Assembly (NCBI GenBank): GCA_964019425.1
Contig: OZ025862.1
Location: 186,001 to 250,000 of the forward strand
Reading direction: 5' to 3'
From: Flectonema sp. DT1601
Lineage: Eukaryota; Euglenozoa; Diplonemea; Diplonemida; Diplonemidae
DNA length: 64,000 nucleotides
Shown: positions 59,541 through 64,000 of the stretch, piece after piece
How the letters are laid out: each line of letters begins with the position of its first letter
Position numbering within the stretch: position 1 is the first letter of the stretch
Program-made: the position numbers and the translations under genes
The notes under the pieces: generated by a model
Databases searched by the model: none
Told to the model about the DNA's origin: nothing
The model's input: the letters and a program-made list of their open reading frames with translations, nothing else

Positions 59541-61120
59541 AAAACTAAAAAATAAATAAAAAGAATTTAAAATAAAAAAAAAGAATAAACAATGTTATCA
59601 TTGTTTTTTTATCGATCGACTATGTCAATCACTTTCTATTTTCCGTCCTGGTCAAGACGCTAAACTGATTGTTTTTTTTTTTTAATAAATAAAAAGAAAT
59701 AAAAAAAAAAAAAAAAGAATAAACAATGTTATCATTGTTTTTTTATCGTTCGACTTTGTCGACTAATTTCTATTTTCCGTTTTTTTTTTCCTTTAAAAAA
59801 TAAATAAAAAGAATTTAAAAAAAAAAAGAATAAACAATGTTATCATTGTTTTTTTATCGATCGACTATGTCGATTACTTTCTATTTTCCGTCCTGGTCAA
59901 GACGCTAAACTGATTGTTTTTTTTTTTTTTTTTTTTTCAAAATTAATAAAAAAGAATATAAAAAAAAAAATAAAAAAAAGAATAAACAATGTTATCGTTG
60001 TTTTTTTTATCGTTCGACTTTGTCGACTAATTTCTATTTTCCGTTTTTTTTTCTTTAAAAAATAAATAAAAAGAATTTAAAATAAAAAAAAAAAATAAAC
60101 AATGTTATCATTGTTTTTTTATCGATCGACTATGTCGATCACTTTCTATTTTCCGTCCTGGTCAAGACGCTAAACTGATTGTTTTTTTTTTTTTTTCAAA
60201 ATTAATAAAAAAGAATATAAAAAAAATACAAAAAAAAGAATAAACAATGTTATCATTGTTTTTTTTTATCGTTCGACTTTGTCGACTAATTTCTATTTTC
60301 CGTTTTTTTTTCTTTAAAAAATAAATAAAAAGAATTTAAAATAAAAAAAAAAGAATAAACAATGTTATCATTGTTTTCTTATCGATCGACTATGTCGATC
60401 GCTTTCTATTTTCCGTCCTGGTCAAGACGCTAAACTGATTGTTTTTTTTTCAAAATTAATTAAAAAAAAATATAAAAAAAATAAAAAAAAAGAATAAACA
60501 ATGTTATCATTGTTTTTTTATCGTTCGACTTTGTCGACTAATTTCTATTTTCCGTTTTTTTTTCTTTAAAAAATAAATAAAAAGAATTTAAAAAAAAAGA
60601 TTAAACAATGTTATCATTGTTTTTTTATCGATCGACTATGTCGATTACTTTCTATTTTCCGTCCTGGTCAAGACGCTAAACTGATTGTTTTTTTTTTCAA
60701 AATTAATAAAAAAGAATATAAAAAAAAAACAAAAAAAAAAAGAATAAACAATGTTATCATTGTTTTTTTTTTATCGTTCGACTTTGTCGACTAATTTTTA
60801 TTTTCCGTTTTTTTTTCTTTAAAAAATAAATAATAAGAATTTAAAAAAAAATAAAAAAATGAATAAACAATGTTATCATTGTTTTTTTATCGATCGACTA
60901 TGTCGATCACTTTCTATTTTCCGTCCTGGTCAAGACGCTAAACTGATTGTTTTTTCTTTAAAATAATTAAAAGGATTTAAAAAAAAAAAAAAAAAAACAA
61001 TCAGTAATAAACAATCAGGAAAAAACAATGTTATCATTGTTTTTTTTTCTATCGATCGACTATGTCGATTAATTTCTATTTTCCGTCCCGATCGAGACGC
61101 TAAACTGATTGTTTCCTTTT
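59541..61120 (-). repeat. H-array 8 (inverted)
   Basis: Reverse-oriented A/B dimers that closely mirror the start of array 2, including the irregular CAATCAGTAATAAACAATCAGG monomer near 61,000 and the CCCGATCGAGACG form of H1 in the leader-proximal monomer. Confidence 0.94.
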
Positions 61121-61132
61121 TTTAAATAATAA

Positions 61133-61168
<36 letters not shown>

Positions 61169-61569
61169 ATCTCCCTGCTATCCTCATATCCCCACAATAA
61201 TATTATACCTTTTCATTTTCTCTTTCCTTTTCTGGTCTTTTTTTTTTTTTTTTCTTTTTTTTCCTTTTTCATACAACGTTTTTTATTTATATTTTATTTT
61301 TTTTTTTTTATTTTTTTCATGTTTGATTATTTCCTCTTCATATTTTTTTTTTCTTTTCTTTCTTTTTTTTTTTTTTTTCTCTGCCTCTCTCTTAATTCTG
61401 TTCGTTTCTTTGGAACGAAAATTCATTTGAATATTATTCCTTGGTCAGCAACAGTCATTGTCGCCCTCTGGGCCTGTTAAAAAAAAAAAAAAAAAATAAA
61501 AAGAAAGTTTACATCGGGAATAGGGCAGGAGCCAAAAGCTCCCAGTCCGTTACTTCCCACTCTATCGAA
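61121..61569 (-). repeat. L-module, copy 7 (inverted)
   Basis: Complete leader in reverse, from GAGCATCTCCCTGC to TATCGAA. Directly follows (on the minus strand) the LINE C-terminal frame. Confidence 0.9.
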
Positions 61570-61572
61570 TTT

Positions 61573-62055
61573 CTCAAGCCACGATCTTTCAATGGTGAGC
61601 TTTTCGATCGTTTTCAGTTTTGTTACTTTGTGGATTTTGACTTCTTCCACAGGGAAGATTTCTTTACCATCTTTTATAAAACTTGCAGTGGCAGGTTCTT
61701 CTTTAATGCTGCGCATTAGTGGTCTTGAATGCCACGTGGGGAGGTTCCTTGTCTGGAACAGAACATATGAGCACTGTCTGGCGATTCTGGTGCATTCACA
61801 AAATAAAGCTTTTGTTGGTGCTAAAGGTGAACCGATGTGACGTGTCCAGATGTTCAGCTGGTCCATGCAGATGTTTCCTCGTACGCCAACTTCAATAGTA
61901 AAAATGTTACAGTCGAAGCCATTAGCGATGATCGAGTCTCTTAGCTTTAGGTATTTCTTTTCCTTTAAGACATGAGAGGTTTCGAAACGATCTTCATTTG
62001 GACACGTCAGCTCCAGAATCAGTGCTCTTTTCGAAAAGAAGTGGTCAAGGGAGGA
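61573..62055 (-). pseudogene. C-terminal endonuclease region of a REL-type (R2-like) LINE
   Basis: About 160 residues in one minus-strand frame. The restriction-like endonuclease signature is visible: LILELTCPNEDRFETSH, then KEKKYLKL, then NIFTIEVGVRG, matching the ELT.P...H..K..KY..L...(V/I)EVG.RG pattern of PD-(D/E)XK domains at the C-terminus of R2-type LINEs. It is followed by the usual RIARQCSYVLFQTRN...W stretch and a tail with EIFPVEEV and TIEKLTIE. In a complete element this domain nicks target DNA for reverse transcription. No RT domain is present: at 62,055 it abuts a transposase fragment on the other strand. At its 3' end it continues in frame into the L-module and then the H-array, so those may be its 3' region. 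The reading frame is intact over the fragment. Confidence 0.7.
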
Positions 62056-62056
62056 G

Positions 62057-62657
62057 TTGCTTAACATCGGTGAGATGGTGAACTCTGCCACCAATGTGTC
62101 AAAGGCGATTGCCTTCTTCAACAAGGACCATAAGAAGAGATTAACAGTTGGCACGGCAGGCAGGGCAATGAAGCTCTTTATTGAGGAACAGAAGAGGAAG
62201 ACGAAGGGAGAACCACTAAAAGAGGGGCAGGTGAAATCTGGGAGACCCACCATCTTAACCACTGATGAGGAAGCAAGGGTGCTCGATTTAATTGAGAATA
62301 TCCGTGCTTATGGTGGCTGTGTGTTTGCTTCTCTGGTTTCAAGCACAGCAAGGGGGATAGTGCTTGCAAGTGATACACCGGAACGCGTGGATTCTAGTTC
62401 CCTACAAGAAGTATGGGCCTACAAGTTCCTGGAACGGAAGGGTTGGACACACCGTCGTGGAACCACTGCGAAAGTAGCGCCTGAAGCAGAACTCGCATCA
62501 GCTCGGTCAAGGTTTCTAGAACGCATCTCCAGTGCTCGAATACATGGTGCAATTCCTGACAGCATGGTCATTAACTTTGACCACACCCAGTGCCTGATGC
62601 TTCCATCAAGCAAGTGCACCTTCAATCCCAAAGGTGCCACTTCGGTGCCGATATCAT
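62057..62657 (+). pseudogene. pogo/DDE_1-like transposase, N-terminal and first catalytic part, truncated
   Basis: The open frame starts at a TTG, so the true start is missing or spliced. It reads a basic N-terminal region, GRPTILT.DEE, RAYGGCVFASLVSSTARGIVLASD, WAYKFLERKGWTHRRGTTAK, FLERI..., then MVINFDHTQCLMLPSSKCTF and KGATSVPI. This order matches the large pogo-like DDE superfamily endonuclease group of invertebrates, where GWxxRRGTTxK and N(W/F)DxT surround the DNA-binding/catalytic boundary; the Asp in INFDHT is the first catalytic residue. The rest of the catalytic domain is absent. At 62,658 the frame enters U-repeat sequence (SKHCWIVAECRACLWHYNN) and stops at 62,735-62,737. It is therefore a chimera, not a functional enzyme. 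Confidence 0.7.
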
Positions 62658-63035
62658 GGACATCCAAGCACTGCTGGATAGTTGCTGAATGCAGGGCCTG
62701 CCTGTGGCATTATAATAACAGGCTAAGTCATTTGTAGTTCATAGTTTACCTTTGATTTTATAACTTCACACAGGGTACTATGAACGATGAGAGATCCAGT
62801 GGGATCACTCAGGGTCTAGTAGAGACCACCAATGTTGTGCGTTGATAGGCAAGGTGACCAACCTTGACATTCTTTCTTTTCTCTCCTGTTGTGACAAACA
62901 CAAAATACACACACAGTTTACAGTGTGTTCTTTGTGTATGTTTTCTTCAGGTGTGAGTAGTTTTTTTGTTCTTGCTCTTCAGGGAGGGCCTTAGCCAAAA
63001 GCTAACAGTCCAAATCTCACCTGGAAATTCAACTC
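62658..63035 (+). repeat. U-repeat 3' portion fused to the transposase fragment
   Basis: Starts GGACATCCAAGCACTGC, 3' of the TTTTTTTTAG acceptor-like site in other copies, and runs to the constant terminus. The base before it differs from other U copies by one (TCATGG versus TCAGG), so the join has a few bases of microhomology. Confidence 0.9.
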
Positions 63036-64000
63036 AGTCCTTGTCAGTTTTGGCATCAAACTTGTAATGGTTTAATCATTACAGGTTATTTACTGAAATA
63101 TTTGTTCTAAAAGTTGCTAAGTATTTCTCACTTAGAATTTTTTTTATTTTTTTATTTTCAGCTTAATTAGCTACAAATTGTTTCTACTAAGTGTTTCTCA
63201 CTTAGATTTTTTTTTTGCTTTTCAGCTCCTTAAAAGCTGCTAAGTGTTTCTGCTAAGTGTTTCTCACTTAGAATTTTATTTTTATGTTCGTTTTCTATCC
63301 CTTCTCCTATCCCTTTTGTTCAAAATAAGCGGGAGGAAATTCTCTCATTCACGCTAAGATGCACTCTGAACTTTGATTTTTTGATCTGAGTGTGAGGGAA
63401 TGACCTGTTAGTGCATTGGGCATAGGCTGGGCTGCAGTTTAGATGTCTTAGGTGTTAATAGGGGGTTCCTCTTAGCATTTTTCTTTGTTCCCACCTTATG
63501 ATTTTCTTGAAGAAAAAAAATAGAAGTCATAATGGTGCTTCCCTCTGGAAGGGTTGTAAGCCATGGTGTCCAACTAGATTAAAGGACAAGTCTGGGATAA
63601 TCCCTGCCAGAGGGGCGAGTATTCTACCATGGTTGAAATACTCTGGCAACTGATCTTCAATTTTATGTTGTTTGTTAGCTGCTGGTGTAATTAAATCATG
63701 TGTTGATACTTGCATTTTGTTTATTTGTTATCTTTTACTACAATAACGCTTGCCTATATCTTTTCTTTTTATTCCCTATCTGTTCTGATCTGTTACTTCA
63801 TTTGTCTTGTTTAACTTCAGTTATATGCATTTTACTTTTTATTGTTTCCCATCTACTTTTTATTTTCTATTAGTTCTGGTCAGAAACTCCTGGGCAGCAA
63901 GAAGGAAAGTAGTTAAGTACTTCTGGGTGTTTGGCATCACCCCCCATAGTGAGCAAGTACAACAGGTAGCATTGGTAGTCTGTTGATCCTGAGTGATCCC
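63036..64000 (+). repeat. U-repeat, full-type copy running off the window
   Basis: Starts AGTCCTTGTCAG. Closely matches 50,964-52,320 with the three CTAAGTG hairpins (about 63,116-63,272). Truncated by the window end after GAGTGATCCC. Confidence 0.92.

Noticed and set aside
61477-62262. A single 261-codon minus-strand gene
   Set aside because: It is three things read through by chance: antisense of the transposase fragment, the LINE C-terminus, and the L-module.
1-64000. Telomeric or LTR-type origin of the arrays
   Set aside because: No short G-rich telomere motif, no paired long terminal repeats with TG...CA ends, and no gag/pol-like frame were seen.

Overview
This is a very AT-rich, almost gene-free eukaryotic window. 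It is built mostly from nested tandem and dispersed repeats, with homopolymer A/T runs of 20-35 bases. Eukaryotic origin is shown by an intact piggyBac transposase with TTAA target duplication, fragments of an R2-type (REL-endonuclease) non-LTR retrotransposon, a pogo/DDE_1-like transposase fragment, a decayed 28S rRNA 3' domain with eukaryote-type wording, tRNA-like pol III promoters and many GT...AG intron-like signals. The species cannot be named; an invertebrate or a repeat-rich protist is plausible. No retrovirus, LTR element or Polinton was recognised.

Four repeat families, named here for convenience, make up most of the DNA. (1) H-array: a satellite of alternating A and B monomers, each carrying short hairpins followed by a long T-run. 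It occupies most of 6.7-9.05, 10.77-14.62, 16.97-36.8, 38.99-41.0, 41.0-50.96 (inverted), 52.3-52.96, 57.0-57.7 and 59.55-61.12 kb (inverted). (2) L-module: an A-rich leader of about 0.4 kb that begins near TTCGATARAGTGGGAAG and opens most of the long arrays. (3) T-module: the 1-2 kb that follows some arrays, with a GGTATCTC minisatellite and diverged versions of the same hairpins. (4) U-repeat: a unit of about 1.36-1.4 kb (short form about 0.6 kb) with a constant 3' end, present as full, truncated, tandem and inverted copies.

Layout. 1-0.73 kb: low-complexity Asp/Ser codon repeat and a LINE C-terminal scrap. 0.85-5.65 kb: U-repeats, partly as a large palindrome, with a GC-richer exon-like insert at 2.36-2.83 kb. 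5.67-16.5 kb: two L-array-T series and, at 15.24-16.14 kb, the zinc-finger N-terminus of a LINE on the minus strand. 16.5-36.8 kb: a giant array interrupted by piggyBac (20.31-22.44 kb), an extra L-module and recurring U blocks in segmental duplications of about 3.1 kb. 36.8-39.0 kb: T-module and the C-terminal end of a coiled-coil ORF. 39.0-52.3 kb: array that flips orientation near 41.0 kb and carries the same U blocks inverted with a period of about 4.15 kb. 52.3-55.4 kb: near-copy of the 36.8-38.7 kb tail. 55.4-56.9 kb: a 1,488-bp element with 76-bp terminal inverted repeats, two inward-facing tRNA-like modules and a 28S rRNA core. 58.0-59.46 kb: a 482-codon coiled-coil ORF. 61.57-62.06 kb: LINE endonuclease C-terminus. 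62.06-62.66 kb: DDE_1 transposase fragment fused to a U-repeat. 63.04-64 kb: a further U-repeat.

How it fits together (inference). In one place the LINE C-terminus leads directly into L-module and H-array on the same strand, so the hairpin array may be an expanded structured 3' region of a REL-type LINE, with the coiled-coil ORF as a candidate partner protein. Hairpin covariation between array and tail copies supports a structural role. The strongest novel candidates are this covarying hairpin array and the rRNA/tRNA-bearing TIR element.
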